From Arctopsyche grandis (lineage: Eukaryota; Arthropoda; Insecta; Trichoptera; Hydropsychidae), in assembly GCF_051622035.1 (NCBI RefSeq), contig NC_135359.1:20599501-20663500 (forward strand): DNA of 64,000 nt, in the 5' to 3' direction. Positions 46,010 to 59,683 of the stretch are shown here, piece by piece. Position 1 is the stretch's first letter. The number at the start of each line of letters is the position of its first letter. A model generated the notes under the pieces. That model had not been told where the DNA came from, did not search any database, and worked only from the letters and a program-made list of their open reading frames with translations. The position numbers were made by a program, and so were the translations under genes.

Positions 46010-46400
46010 CTCGCACAATGGAGAGGGCTTCCGGGCCAATTTACCACGTCAGAATTTACGAGTTTGTGATACCCGAAGATCGCCTCTACAGAATCGGGTA
46101 ATTAGGTGAGCGCCTAACCGCACAAAAGCGTTCTAATGTTCGAAATTTAGAGGCATTGTGAACAATGGCGCCCGGAGGAGCCCTGCCTGCGGCTGATGGC
46201 GAAATGTTTCGTTAATTATTGCAACAATGGCCCCCTCGTCCCGGTTGCCTCGATGTGATTGATTATGGGAGCCCCTATTGTTGAGCTTTTCATTTAAGAA
46301 CACAAGAAGAAGAAGAAGAAGGTCGATTGTTTGGGGAAAAGTGGAAGGCTTTTTACGGCCGAATCGCCACAAAGATGTGACATTCAATCGACCCACATAT
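46010..46400. promoter_or_regulatory. GC island with clustered SOX-type sites
   Basis: Non-repetitive island. It contains a head-to-head pair CATTGTGAACAATG (46154-46167), CAACAATGG (46222-46230) and CTATTGTTG (46275-46283), which fit the SOX consensus (A/T)(A/T)CAA(A/T)G, plus TAATTAGG and TTAATTATT homeodomain-like words. Candidate neural enhancer of robo; inference from motifs only. Confidence 0.35.
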
Positions 46401-46739
46401 TATATACATAGATACTTTTATAGGACACGTTCTATTTTATGTGGGGCAAAAGTAAGGACCTGCAAACATATATACATATTTATTTATGGATGTATAGCTC
46501 ATTATAAATTCTTCGAAGAGATAATCAGTGATATTTTACTATCGTATTGACAATCATATGTATATATCGACGAAGCGTTTATGTACACATACGCGCCGAC
46601 CGCCTCGGCTCGGTCGACCCCCCATGGTAACTTCACAGCAGAAATCCTTCAATGCCATCGACGCGTCCAGCTTTATCTGTTTAAACCTAAAAAAGGGCAA
46701 CAAATTAAATGGCAAGTATTTTAATCAATTTCGGTAAAT

Positions 46740-47250
46740 CAGTTTTCGGCCAGTATTTTATTACAAAATGGTCAGTATTATATGTATGTCAGAATAAATT
46801 ACAAATGGACAGGATAAAAATCTGACGTTTATTCGCCAGAACAAATAATAATGCCTATTGGATGGAATTGTGTATCAAGATCGTACCAATCCTGTGTTGA
46901 TACCAATCAAAAAGTAATACTGTCCATTCGTGAAAACAAAACGTAACATTAAACATTAATACTGACCATTTATGTTTAAATACTGACCATTTGTTTAAAT
47001 AATTTAATATAAATAATGACCTTTTATTATTTATATTGACCACTTGTATACTGAACGATGGATATTGGTCGTTTAATATAAATATTGGCCATTTAATATA
47101 AATACTGATCTTTCATATTTAAATACCGACAAAAATAGACTAAAATACTTACCAATAAAATACAAGCCCTAAATAAATGTGATGCATTTGTAATGACAAT
47201 CAAGTCCAGAGTAAATTTAGTAGCATTTAATGTAAATATAAATCGCTAAC
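46740..47250. repeat. Degenerate minisatellite
   Basis: More than a dozen imperfect units of the form TACTGACCATTTAATATAAA (variants ATTGGCC, ATGACC, CTGATC), spaced roughly 18-25 nt. The array is decayed and irregular. Confidence 0.6.
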
Positions 47251-47344
47251 TTTATATAAGAATAACGACGGATGAGAAGAAGAATCAATTTATATTTCAA
47301 CTATTTATTTTATTTTTACATAATTATATACATTTTTTAAATCA

Positions 47345-47525
47345 TATTCAGATAGTCGTGACTTGGCGGGCAGGATGGGAAGCGTTTCAACAATGAAATC
47401 AGATCAATTTGCAAACTTGCAACAGGAAACGATTGACTTGGAGTAACAAATATCAAAGTCTGACCAGCAGCATTACAGACAATACTCGGAATAAATTCTT
47501 TCCAATCAAGGTCAACCCACGGTTC
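47345..47525 (-). mobile_element. SINE core, head missing
   Basis: Antisense copy of the SINE core: TTTCAACAATGAAATCAGAT, GGAAACGATTGACTTGGAGT and ACTCGGAATAAATTCTTTCC. The tRNA-like head is not recognisable. Confidence 0.7.
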
Positions 47526-47729
47526 ATGTATTCACTTCATGAAGGCCAATTTTATAAATTCTATGGTGCATTTTTTAAATGTATTCGAAACAAGTAAGTG
47601 AAAATTAGAACTCATTAGTAAATAAGAATTGTAAATTATCTTAATACTTTCACTTATGAAATCTGTGTATTCACATATACATACATATGTACATAGAGTC
47701 TTTGGACAAATCTGAGTACGTAATTTATA

Positions 47730-48030
47730 GGCTCGGTTTATGTGGAACGCACATATAATACAATCATCACATCAACACGGAATCGATAAATCATTAGCAT
47801 AGTGCCATTCCTTTTGGCATCACGAGGCGTACATTATTGCGTGTCATCAATCATACTAATGCCGCATAAACGGTTTTAACAATATAGCCCCATCGCACCA
47901 TAATTGACGAAAAGCTCTCAGGAGAATTATCGCAAATTTATTAGCGGGCAATAACGATAAATAATCAAAAAACTTTGGCGAAATTGGGAACCATTCATAG
48001 CCATAATAACATCAAGAGGTCGTAATGTAC
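47730..48030. promoter_or_regulatory. Repeat-free island with homeodomain-like motifs
   Basis: Rich in ATCGATAAATCATT, AATTGACG and GATAAATAATC words. No repeats or coding features. Candidate conserved non-coding element. Confidence 0.25.
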
Positions 48031-48655
48031 GTAAGTGAGCTCTGAAGCGATCGAATCGAGGTTTATTTACAGACGACATACATACATACATACGATATAC
48101 ATATGTATGTAGTAAAACAAAACGGTACGATATCGATTAAACCAGGTAGTAAACTAAACTTTCGCGGTTTGTATTCGAAATAGAAAGGTTTCGCAGTTTA
48201 GTGGGAAAATTTTCAGCAGGGTTTGATTTATGTATCATCTGGCGCTCTTTGGGACGTGCATGAAAACTTTTGCAAAAGCTCCAGGTGTGCTGCCCAAAAG
48301 ACGACTAATTGAAAAGCGCTGTCTGCGCATTTCGAAAGGTACATAGTTTCCATTTGATACTTTTCGAATTAATTAATATACTAGTGCATCCATATATATA
48401 TAATACATATGTACATATGTATATCAGAATGGAAATTTGATTTTATTGGCATTTCAAATCTTATCTACGTTTTTTTATTATTTTAAAGATGTAAAATAAT
48501 TATAATATGATGTTAAAATCAGTGCTTATTACATACATGCATATACTTATGTATGCAAATTGTATATGGAAAATTTGACAAATAATAAATTATAAGTACA
48601 TAGTTTTGATATACATACTTTACTAAATTTGGAAAGTATGGGTCAGACACGATGA

Positions 48656-48681
48656 TTTATTTATTTATTTATTTATTTATT
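48656..48681. repeat. (TTTA)n microsatellite
   Basis: About six perfect units. A similar tract lies at 54447-54473. Confidence 0.85.
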
Positions 48682-48699
48682 CTAAACAGACCATTGTGG

Positions 48700-49500
48700 C
48701 ATAACAGGAATTCCTAAAGCGCCACAATGGTCAAAAAATATAACACAAAATAACAATTAAACATAAACATAAATACATCCATACATAAACATAAAAAATA
48801 GCATTTAATAATAACAGATAAAGTAAAAATATCAAATAAAATATAGCATAAGGAATGCCTTGCACCTACAGCCAGTTTCAATAAATATGTAAGAAACAAC
48901 TACAAATACAAAACATCCCTGTAAGGCCCAAATGGAAGAGAGTTAATCAAAATTTCACTCATAAATCACAATCAATCATGAAAACAATGATGAGCGCAGA
49001 CTACCAGATAAATGGGTTAGAGTAATTTCCGACAATTTACGCTCACTAAGGTGGAAAATATCACATTCAGTCTCGGCAGCAACGATTTCATTAAGAAGTC
49101 GGATAGCTCTTGGAATAGGAGCCATTCGAAAAAGGACTGTGCGGGCAGGAGGTACAGCCAGCAAATGATGATGTCTACCACGCACATAGTGATTAGGGAC
49201 ATAAAGTCCCAACTGCTCCAGCAACAACGGGCATGACGTATTACCACGTAAGAGCAGGAGAACGAAACGAATTAATGAGAAGTTTCTCCGAAGTTCAAGG
49301 GAATTATACCCAAGCATGCCCAAAAGGAAAGGAGTGGGGTAGAGATATGGGTAATACCCATATTCTTTCCTATATAGGAAACGAAGAAATGCTTTTTGCA
49401 CTTTCTCAATCTTTACATGTACATATATACAAATCTCATCTGCTATTCTTAGATACATGCAAAGCCCTAGCGTAGATGGGGGCAGAGGGGGCAGCATGCA
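48700..49500 (-). mobile_element. Jockey/CR1-like LINE 3' end
   Basis: A 173-codon minus-strand frame (48976-49497) reads IEKVQKAFLRFLYRKEYGYY, then LLGMLGYNSLELRRNFSLIR, LYVPNHYVRGRHHHLLAVP and RAIRLLNEIVAAE. This is the characteristic C-terminal tail of jockey/CR1-type reverse transcriptases, open over this length, so a fairly recent copy. 5' truncated. The 3' side ends in AT-rich sequence with (TTTA)n at 48656-48681. Confidence 0.8.
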
Positions 49501-49566
49501 TGATTTTAGTGACTTTTCGAACTAGCTACATATTCTTGGAACGTCACTGCATGTATGTATCAGCTC

Positions 49567-50243
49567 TAGGGATTCTGCCCGGGTCGACCAGAGACAAAAA
49601 TTCCAAATTCCAGATTCAAGGAAATTTCGATGTCCTGTGTCCCGGGAAAAGTATTTCAATCAAAACGTTCTTGTAATGGTTTAATAAAGGTGAATATATG
49701 TCCTACGATGAAGTTAATATGAAGCGAGAGTATCCTTCTTGTATTGTCGATTCCGCAATGGAAGGAACTCTTTTAGATTCTAAGATGAGAATCTAAACTA
49801 TGCACATACAAATGTGTTTGAAGATGAATATATAATTAAATAAGGAAAGACACCATATAAAATGATGCGAATAAAATAGCCTTGATTTTAAAAAATAAAT
49901 GGAAATATACATGATGATAGGAGAAAAAACAGATAATTAAAAAAAAATTGTTTTCGTTCCTATTGTCTCTAATATTAACTTGAACAAAAACTGAGTGTTT
50001 TCTATTGCTGGAAATATTTGTGTCAAATATAGAAATAGGCTTTCGAATTCTCATTTGGTATTCTTAAGAAGCTATTTAAAATAAACTTATTTTTATAATA
50101 ATATTTTTTCCAATTAAAAGACGTATGTATTGTTTGCTTTTTTAAATAAATAAATTAAATTGAAGATATTTTGTCCCGGGATTCCGGAAATACCGGGAGT
50201 CCCGTGTCTCGGGAATTATAAAAGTCCAGAAAATCAGAAACCA
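49567..50243. mobile_element. CCCGGG-rich hAT-like element, inverted relative
   Basis: Ends TAGGGATTCTGCCCGGGTCG and ATCAGAAACCACA match the termini of 30666-31355 in reverse orientation, with CCCGGG/CCGGGA words near both. I did not find a clear target duplication. The interior differs. Confidence 0.55.
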
Positions 50244-50479
50244 CAGTCACCACTATTATCGATACATGCATCGTTGCTGATCTTGGACAATTGTACAATT
50301 CGTTGTAAATAAAAACATTGTATTGTTACTAAACTCGATACGATAAAACTTCATTGAATTTTTATACTTTTATAAAAGTGCCCTAACTGAAAGTACTCAA
50401 TTCTAATGGCTACAGAAGTTATAAAAGACGCATATTTTACAGAATGAATATAGCAAAACCAATATTCGAAAAAAGTTCT

Positions 50480-51330
50480 CTAACTTTTCACATTTCGTGT
50501 AAATTTGATAAATTTTTTTCCGTCACAGGGCGATATCTCAGCCTGACACAAACGGAATTACACCACTTTCGGGCTGAACACCTAGTAGGATATGAACGTA
50601 AAATTTGATTCATCGATTCGTGGACACGTACCCATCCAAAAGGGACACGTTTTAATGGGCGACGAGCAAAGCTTGACCAATTGCCGATAATCCCCCTAAT
50701 ATGGGCGACGCGGTAAACACGCACGTTGAGCAAACACCAGGGGTAATATTCACCCCCTGCATGAACATTGCTTTAATGTTTCAATGCGGGGTCAAATTAA
50801 GACTTCCAGTTCCGCGCGAGGGGAGAGACCAATCTTCGTCGCAGCATCACGCCAACTCGAAATTAATAAAAATAAATAAATGAGTAACGCAAAGTCCAAT
50901 TAAATGTGGGTACGAACGAGAGCACACTGTCGCAAGATAAACGCAATTAAACGCCATTGTTCCGTGTTCTTGGAGCTTATCCCGGGGTTACTCTCGTGCC
51001 ATGCGAACGTTATAACATTACTTACAGTTTATCTTGAGAAACTAGCTGGGGTTTTCCAGGACGGCGGACAAAGACTTGGAAGTCGCAAATTCCGAAACGA
51101 CCGGCATATTTAAATGCGGCAATTCTCTAATTGAGTACGAAAGGACCGGACCGGGGGATTAAGCGCAAGGTCACATGGGGTCGTTTTTCTCGACAATTTC
51201 CCGACGTTAAACCTGTCGTACATTTCCCGGTCGTCCCTCGGGATGAAGTCCGAGTGTCAAAAGCTAACCGCCTAAGCGCCAAAACCCATCCCGTTTCGGT
51301 TGTCCCTTGTTCGAATTTATGACTCGATGA
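50480..51330. promoter_or_regulatory. Long higher-GC island
   Basis: About 850 bp without recognisable repeats. Short frames on both strands overlap and have no domain signature. Candidate regulatory element, possibly more than one. Confidence 0.28.
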
Positions 51331-51944
51331 CGTACATATATTAAACGACTAATCTGAAGTTTATATACCTTTACATTGTATTTTGCAAGATACCCAATGT
51401 CTACAGAATGAATTTAGAGTTTTAAGTACCGGGCTTCGTTCAGGTATAATTCGTATATATGTATGTAGAATAATTTATATTACATTTTATTATATATCAT
51501 AATAATAATTTACAAAAAAGGTCATATTCTTGATTAGGATAAGATTATACTAGATTGATAGCTACATATGTATATATGTACCTATTCTTTTTCTCATACT
51601 AAACTGGCATTAGATATAATGATCTAGATTCTAGATCATAATCAATTTGTTTTCCTAGTCTATTGAGACTTAAAGTTCCTATAAAAATATTAATACATTT
51701 ATTTATTTTGGTAACAAATAATAAATCTACAAAAAAATTTGAAACTGATATGAACTTGAACTCTTAAATTACATCATCGATATCATTTATTTTCCATTAT
51801 GTATGTACTCATCATCATAAGCCTTTTACTGATAAATATGATGACATTTGACACTGGGTCATTTGTTAATATGTTTAATATCTATTCGGCCTTCCATACA
51901 TCCTCTTGTGTACCAATTGTGCATATATTATCATTTTTTTCTAC

Positions 51945-52195
51945 TTAAACAAAGTATGGAACATAATATAATCGATATAATGAGGAGAAACAGGAAACGT
52001 TGGTCAGAAGTATGATAAGAGGAATAGTAAAGTGGAATAGGAAAGTGCTCGAATGGTACAAGGAATGCCACAGGGTGGATGAGTGGATCAAATTAGAAAG
52101 ATGCATGAAGTGAGATGAGGAGTGAAACGAATGAAGGGTGTTGGAGAGGCCATAATCCAGGAATGAATGGTGAGTGACTGTAGATGATGATAAGA
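51945..52195 (+). mobile_element. RTE-like LINE fragment, very decayed
   Basis: Plus-strand remnants of the 27.4-kb family: AAAGTATGGAACATAAT, GTGCTCGAATGGTACAAGG and AGGGTGTTGGAGAGGCC. No open frame. Confidence 0.55.
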
Positions 52196-53496
52196 TATGA
52201 AAAGTATCATTATAAGAAATTTAGTATTGAAGCTTCACTATATGTAGAAGTAGTATATTAGTTTGTAGTGTAAGTAAATATAAAAAATCAATGTGAAGCA
52301 AGTTGATTCTAATATGTAGTATCACATTCAACCAAGAAATAAATAAAAAAGCATCGGATAGGGGTGCTGGTACAAAATGTATGCTCATTCATCACTGATA
52401 TCGTTCTTCCGGTCGATGAATTCGACCGATGGTTGTGACTTTGTTGCCACCCCTTACACGCTGTCGATATCTTGATTGATCTCACCCTGGAGCGATTTCA
52501 TTATCCGCCAAATAGGCGCTTCAATTTATTTTTCCGAGCGATTTGGTGGGTAAAGCTTCGCGATATTGCGACACCCCCGACCCACCCTCCATGTGCCAAT
52601 ATACGATATTAAAACCTGTCAACGAGAACCCTTTTTGACTCCAAATTGGAAATTTTATATTGAAATCCGTATAGATTTTGAATAATTATAAAAAAAATGC
52701 TCTCCAGTCCGAGTTCAGTATTCATATTTTAAAAAGTTTATATTCCAGTTAGCTGGTACCCGACTTCATAATAATAAAGCTTTTGCTCATATTATACTAC
52801 CTATATATAAACTTTATACACATTGAAATATCTGTTGACCCATCAGTACAAATAGCTCTGACATCCCATCACTGTCCACCGACAAGATAAATGCATTACT
52901 GCCGGCCACACACTATTGGGCGCCGGGTTTAGGGGTTGAAATACGCCGGTTGAATTATGTACAAACAGCAAAAAACAAATACAGTGACGCAGTATGTTTT
53001 TTTGATGATACTGTTATGTATCATAAAATTTTTCTAAATAAAAAAACAAGCTTAAAAAGTTAATATTTAATTTTTAATCTTGCCTTGTCCGTCTGAGAAA
53101 CATTTAAAATTAGTTGGTATAAACGAAAAATATACTGTAGTGATTTTGCGTTATCTTAAAGAAGGCAATGAATGGAAATATTAAAAATAGATGATTTTTT
53201 TTGATACGCAATATTTAATAGACAATACATAATTTGAACTTCAAATAAAGAAATCTCGATAAATTTCGATTTTTCTAAATAAAGCTAAGGGATACATTAT
53301 TGGTACTGTCCAATTATTTTTATAATAAAAATAGACTGGCGGTAGTAATTAGGTTAGATTAATTCTATATTGAATGAACTTGAGAGCTCGCACAGTTCTT
53401 AAAAAAAGGCACTCACAATTTTCCATGCGCCTTGTTGGTTTATTTATTTGAAAAGTTGATTAAACCTTTCTATCTTACTGAGAATCAAATCATGAA

Positions 53497-53604
53497 CCTT
53501 TCAATATGTATATAAAGATTATATATGTAAGCTGCGATTCAATATAAATTCCTTTCAATATGTATATAAAGATTATATATGTGAACTGCGATTCAATATA
53601 AATA
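53497..53604. repeat. 54-bp tandem duplication
   Basis: Two adjacent 54-bp units beginning CCTTTCAATATGTATATAAA (53497 and 53551), differing at only a few positions (TGTAAGCTGCG versus TGTGAACTGCG). Confidence 0.85.
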
Positions 53605-55244
53605 AAATGTAAATGTTGTGTATTTCAAAAAAAAAAAAATAACTAGAAAGTCGAAAATAATTTCATCGCAACACAAAAGGTATTGCGATGAAATACAGTA
53701 GAACAATTCGTTAAATATTTTTGTAGTTTTCATACACATGTAAATAAAAGTTTTTTGCGTTACTCTACCGAGCTTTTTGCGATGCCACTTCTATATGCAA
53801 ATGCTCCGTCAAAAATTCACGAAGAGAAAAAGCTACAGTCGGCCAAAATAGCTACGCGGAAAAATCGACGACGATAAGGAAAATTCTTCAGATTTCCAAG
53901 CACTTACGCGCTAGAGAATTCGCACGCAAAAAGACGAACACACAAAATCGAATCTACGCAAAAAACTGTAAAATATTCATAAAAATAACTTCATCCCACA
54001 CACAATAGACTGTAGAGAGAGGGTTGTACAAACATATAAAAAAATAAAAGATGAAAAACGTCTACTAAAAATATTTAATAAATTTCCACAAATCTGATCG
54101 ATCAACGTTATTAAATTCCGATACAATTTCGTTCATCACATATTTGAAATTCAACCGAGCGTGAACGCCATTGTATCCAATGTGACCCAAATTCAAAGCA
54201 GACATAGCGATTCGGATAGAGTTGAGTACCCCTGATCGGGGATGGATCGGATTTCGAGCTTTTAGCGACGGAAAGCTTTCACCGTCCCTACACATACATA
54301 CATACTATATGTGTATTATTAGGTTAGTATTTGCCTTACGAAAAGAAAGATACACTTTTGCGAGCGTATTATCGTAATCGAACTAGCCGGGGGTTTCTCT
54401 GAAACCTGAAAACAAGATATTGAGAAACTTACGCGTTTGTTTTTGTACATATTTATTTATTTATTTATTTATTCAAGTTAGACGAGCGTTACTATTGACC
54501 CAACTGGCGGTTGGCTTACACGTACATATGTGTAAAAAAAGCTCGGGTGTGCAACCGCGTACATCTGTTTTATTCTGACACACGTACACCCCTTTCCATT
54601 CAAGCAGTAAATGTTTTGCTAAGCGACAAATATAAAATGGTGTATGCTATGTCTGCAATGGTGGTCAGAGGAGTCACGGTCGAATATGGTAAAGTGGAAT
54701 TTTATGACTAGATATATCCGTCTGAAGATGCGCATGGTCAACGCAAATGGACCATGAAAGTAATAACTAGCCATGTATGTGCATACATACATATGTATAT
54801 AAATGATGCACATATTGTATGAATGAATATGAAGAATATGACTAGTTTTTGGCAGCGTTAAATGAATTTATTGTATATTTTAAAATCAAAGATGCAGTAT
54901 GTCTCTATAGTCTATGCTTACATACATATTTCATTTGTCGTCTATTTTATTTGGGAATATAGTGTTACGTTTAATCTAAAGTTGGTAGATTTTTTTACGG
55001 TTAGGTCATGTAAATTAAAAAAAAAGGTTTTATACTATGTATTTGAGACAACATCAAGTTCATTAATAGTTTGATTATAGCCTTGACTGTTGAGTTCATG
55101 TTATAAGATAATGACATTTTAAGTCATTCACCGTTCTTTTATTAAAACGATATTTTATTAAAAATCCTGATTATATAATATATGTAGGAGTGATAAATGA
55201 AATTCATTAGATTTAAAGTATATTTTTGGACCATTTCATTTTAG

Positions 55245-55650
55245 TCATCATCATTTACAGCCACTCAACATTCACTGCTGGATAAGAGCCTCTTCAATAC
55301 GCTTCTATTCGTCTCTATTTTGGGCAACTCTCATCCATCTCACCTTACACATTCCCTTGCTTTCATCTACCCATCTTCCTTGCCACTTTCCTTCAAAATT
55401 CTCTCGGGTACCATTCTAGTACTTTTTTTGTCCATCTTTGGTCCATTTTTTTAGTTACGTAGCCCGCCCATTTCAATCTCTTCACTCTCTCCACTATCTA
55501 TATCCACTACTCTTGTCATACTTCTCACCCATATATACCATTTCCGATTTCTCCTCGTTATGCCAAACATGCAGCATTTCATACTTCTTCAGTGTCCAAC
55601 TGCTTTGAGTGTCGATACTTCTCAATATCCAAGTTTCATATACATGTGGT
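55245..55650 (-). mobile_element. RTE-like LINE fragment
   Basis: Same family as 27413-27783 (ATCATCATTTACAGCCACTC, TCTCGGGTACCATTC, GTTATGCCAAACATGCAGC). The frame is broken. Confidence 0.7.
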
Positions 55651-56397
55651 TGTTGAGGAATGCCAGTGGTTGATTTTGCCAATTATAAATGTGAATGATA
55701 GTTATTTTTTATGATTTTAATGATGTTGTGTTAATATTGTTATTATTATTGTTATCATGTTATTATTATTGAATGACTGGCCACAGTGAGGCGTTGGACC
55801 TCTCTGTAATGTCACTGTGGCTAATATGTTAAATAAAATAAAATAAATACGTCATCACTTTCAAAACACATTGATCGGAGATATTTTTCATTAGGCAAAG
55901 TGGCATTATTTATTTAAAAACGGTGTTCAATCGCTCAAATGTACTACATCCTAATTTAATACGTCTCATCCTACTTTCTTCTTTTTTATATTACCGTACA
56001 TTTTTATTATTTGCTCTAATTATAAATATATACACACTTTAAGTAATGACAAATATATACAATTTCTGCAAATAAAGAGTAATGAAATGGCCGAAATTAG
56101 AAAAGTCACAATTTATATTTCAATGCGTTCTACAATCTATGTACTATATATGTATGCATGTAGATTGTAGATGTTTGTAGCAAGTCTAAAAAAAGCTTGA
56201 AAATACGTACAAGCACATGTAGATGTGCATATACAAAAATATCCGTTGCAAAGTTTCGGGCCATTAACGCAAAGAAATGCGCAAATCTCGACGAAGCGGA
56301 AGCTTTGCAAAGCTTCTCCTCTCTGGAGGGCGCGTTATCCCCGTTCCTGGTCGAAATCTAAGTCAAAAAACCGGGCGCTTCGACGATAAAAGTGAGA

Positions 56398-56520
56398 GCG
56401 AGAAAGGGGAAGATGGATGGTTAAGCCCAAACAACAACACGACGGTCCCATCTGTCGGGATTTGAGCCCGGGATCTGTCTCCTGTCAACTTACCGAGTAG
56501 ACCTAGCTACTGATAAGCGC
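56398..56520 (-). mobile_element. tRNA-related sequence, possible SINE head
   Basis: Minus strand shows CAGTAGCTAGGTCTACTCGG and B-box-like GGGCTCAAATCCC. No acceptor stem can be formed, so I do not call a tRNA gene. Confidence 0.3.
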
Positions 56521-57639
56521 AAACATTGTCGACATACGATGCGAGAGGGGTGATGACGTACCACGCCAAATGCATACATTATTAAATGTAAACGTATACG
56601 TACATATATAACCTTCTATTCAAAATATGCAATATCGGTAACTATGCAGTTCGAAGCCTTTGAAGTTTGACATCACGAAAGACAAAGAACGACAGCACGA
56701 TTTTACAAAGGAATGTGGACGCTATTTTAATTAAGTGATGCCAGGATCGTGGACAATACGTACATATAATGATGAATAAAAATTTGCCTGATAAGTCTCT
56801 GCTCCTTGTTTTGAAAAAGTTGCAAAATTGAGCCTTCTCTTTGTACTGTATTGAAAAGACAATGCAGTGACGTGAACAATACATCCAACGTAATTAAAAA
56901 TGTATTGAGTTTACGGCAAGAAGCCCTTTTGTTATATTTGGCCGCAACATTGGGGTAACCTGTGAAGACACTGGTATATTTGTATTAAAACAAATAAAAA
57001 AAATATGTGCCAAAGTAAATATTGCACGTTTAATAAAAATATTATATATTATAATTTAAGTACATTCATATATGTACATTATACATGTACAAAAAGCATT
57101 GTAATAAGCGTTTTTTTTTTAATTTTGTTCCTCTTAAATGTAAATGTGTCAATTATAGATTACGATTCTAGGATATTTTATCGTACGACCATTTCATCGC
57201 CGACAGATTTCATTAATTATTTTTTTAATCATACTTTACGGCAGTTAATACATTTGAATATCAGTTTCAATTATATGTATACTTCAAAAAGTAAAGCTAA
57301 AATAAAATTAAAGATTAACATTGTGGATGAAAAACATTTGCATGGAATCTGTCAGTGAGCAATGAAATGGTCATGCGATGAAATGTCCGGACACGAAAAT
57401 TACTATTACTACTACAATATTTTACTATTTTTTAAGAAAACACCAAGTCGACAATTTACTTTGTATGTCATTGAAAAAATATATGTGATATCCAAACATT
57501 GTAAAATGTATGTGAAGGAAAAGTTATCGGACCAAAAATCAAGATTATACGAAAAATATACATATATATGCGTTAGTATTTTTGTCTACAGGTTTGAGTT
57601 TCAGTCATATATTTTTTAGTGTACCGAAAAAGTTCGATT

Positions 57640-58030
57640 CACCTCTGGATTGTGGGCCTGAATTGGAAAACTCCCCAAAATCGACGCGAAAATCGGACTC
57701 CGGTTAATCCGGACACTGACAAGAGGAGCTTTGAGTCTTGTTATTCAAATCGGGACTGCGTTCATTACTCGCAACAACAACTCTGCTTGTTTTCACGAGG
57801 ACTAAACAAATTGAAGCGCTCGAGTTTCAACGAACTTTTTATTATTCTTGAATTTAAAAAAATAAAATAAAACTCGTGTAAAACACATCGTGCGAAACGG
57901 CACGTTTGTATATTTGTACGCGGAGCTTATTTAGATTACGAGCTGCACATCTGTTCGAGCTTTGAAGTCCGAAAAGTGCAATTCGATACACGCCGATTGA
58001 TCTATACGAGCTAATTATGTATATAATCAA
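57640..58030. promoter_or_regulatory. Higher-GC island
   Basis: GC-richer than its flanks, repeat-free and not convincingly coding. Candidate conserved non-coding element. Confidence 0.22.
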
Positions 58031-58559
58031 AAAACTATTTTAAGCGTGTAATTATAAAAATAAAAGTATTCCGAAAAGACGTATGGCGTTGAGATGTGTT
58101 TAGAGTGGGAAAAAATTTCCGGCATGTGAAATCGTTGGTGAGGTGGGTGAGGGTTGACGCTGAAGATAAAAGGATAAAAACGTCAAATGGTAATTTATAA
58201 CAGCTTGGCGTTCGAGTGCGCGCACTTCCTTACCGGAAATAAATCATCGGAAGAGAGAAAGAGAGAAAGAGAGAGAAGCTCCATGTGAATGTTCGTGTCC
58301 TATTTGCACTCGGAAAAATCTTTCACTCTATCCAAATTTGAGATAGATAGCGAAAAAGGCGCGAAGCTTACATTAAGAATGTACATATGTACATACATAT
58401 GTTAAGATATAAACAAATGCAGAATATTAATGGTGATTATATAATGATTTTAAGCCTATGTTTCACAAAAAATCTGTGCATATTGATAAGAGGTTTCTTA
58501 TATATGTAAATAACATATTATATATGATTCATAAAATAGAATGAAACTAAACATGAAAA

Positions 58560-58880
58560 TTATTAACCTATGCATCACCTGTATGGAATAATGCCTCCGA
58601 TACTAACCTTTCCATGTTTCAAATAATACAAAATAAATCCCTAAAAATAATTTATAAAATACCCATGTATACTAACTTGAAAAAACTGCATGCCATATAC
58701 ATATAATATTCCATTAGTCACAGAAATACATATAATATTCCATTTTTAACAAACTACCCAGTAGATATTATCACTAATAACCATACTAACAACACACTTG
58801 TGAAGAGTCTTAGTGATTACAACAAAATGTCTATACCCTTCACGTATAAACAAAGGTTACCCAAACACAGTCTGCTTTAG
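58560..58880 (+). mobile_element. Jockey-like LINE fragment
   Basis: Plus-strand translation LTYASPVWNNASDTNLSMFQ, then IIQNKSLKIIYKIPMYTNL, matches the region after the reverse-transcriptase domain of jockey-type LINEs. It has decayed downstream. Confidence 0.65.
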
Positions 58881-59663
58881 ATCGTCGACTTTAGAGAGTT
58901 TTTAGTTAATATTATGTATTAAGATGTATTATGAACATTTATAAGAATTTTAAATAGGTTTTTGAGCTCTTTTCTTATTATGCTGTACATTAAAATTACT
59001 AACAAAATTAAATTAAATTAAATCAGTAGACCAGTAGCTATTAAAATAGATATAAGATGTATTGTGAACATAATTTATTAATAATAAAGAGCATTTAAAA
59101 ATCAACAAAAAAACATGGAAATTAAAACGAGAAAAAAAGATTGATACTGAATAAAAATCAGTTACAATCTTAAGAAATTTAATTGTATTTATCCATCGAT
59201 ATTTCATAAATATGTAGATAAAATAAATATTTTTTAAAAAGTAAAATACGAATAGTATTTATTTTTTTGCCTTTTTATATTATAGGTATAATTTATTAAT
59301 AATCCTGAAGAAGAACAGAAACAAGTATTTAACACAAACTTCCCGTATAAATGCCGCAGTGCGTACAGCAGAGTGCATTTAATAATTTAAATGCATTCTT
59401 GAGAGTTTAAACACTGCATTATATAAGAAGTTAACTCAGGAAATAGCGGTTAACAAACAATTAAAACGATTAAAAAATCATCTCTAATTTACCTACCACT
59501 ATACACTTCAGCTCGCCCGGGACAATATACCCGATTTCAGTATGAAAAAAAATTAAAATGTAAAATTTTAAACGTCATAAAGGGCTAAAATTATGCGGAA
59601 GCACCCTTTCTCCGCTGAATAGAATAGCGAAAACCCTCATATATTATATTATATTGGTAGGAT

Positions 59664-59683
59664 TGTGTGTGTGTGTGTGTGTG
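59664..59683. repeat. (TG)n microsatellite
   Basis: Ten perfect TG units. Confidence 0.9.

Noticed and set aside
48976..49497. 173-codon frame as a host gene
   Set aside because: Its sequence matches the C-terminal end of jockey/CR1-type LINEs and a decayed relative lies at 10960-11100.
56398..56520. Possible tRNA gene on the minus strand
   Set aside because: Box-like motifs only; no cloverleaf with paired ends could be drawn.
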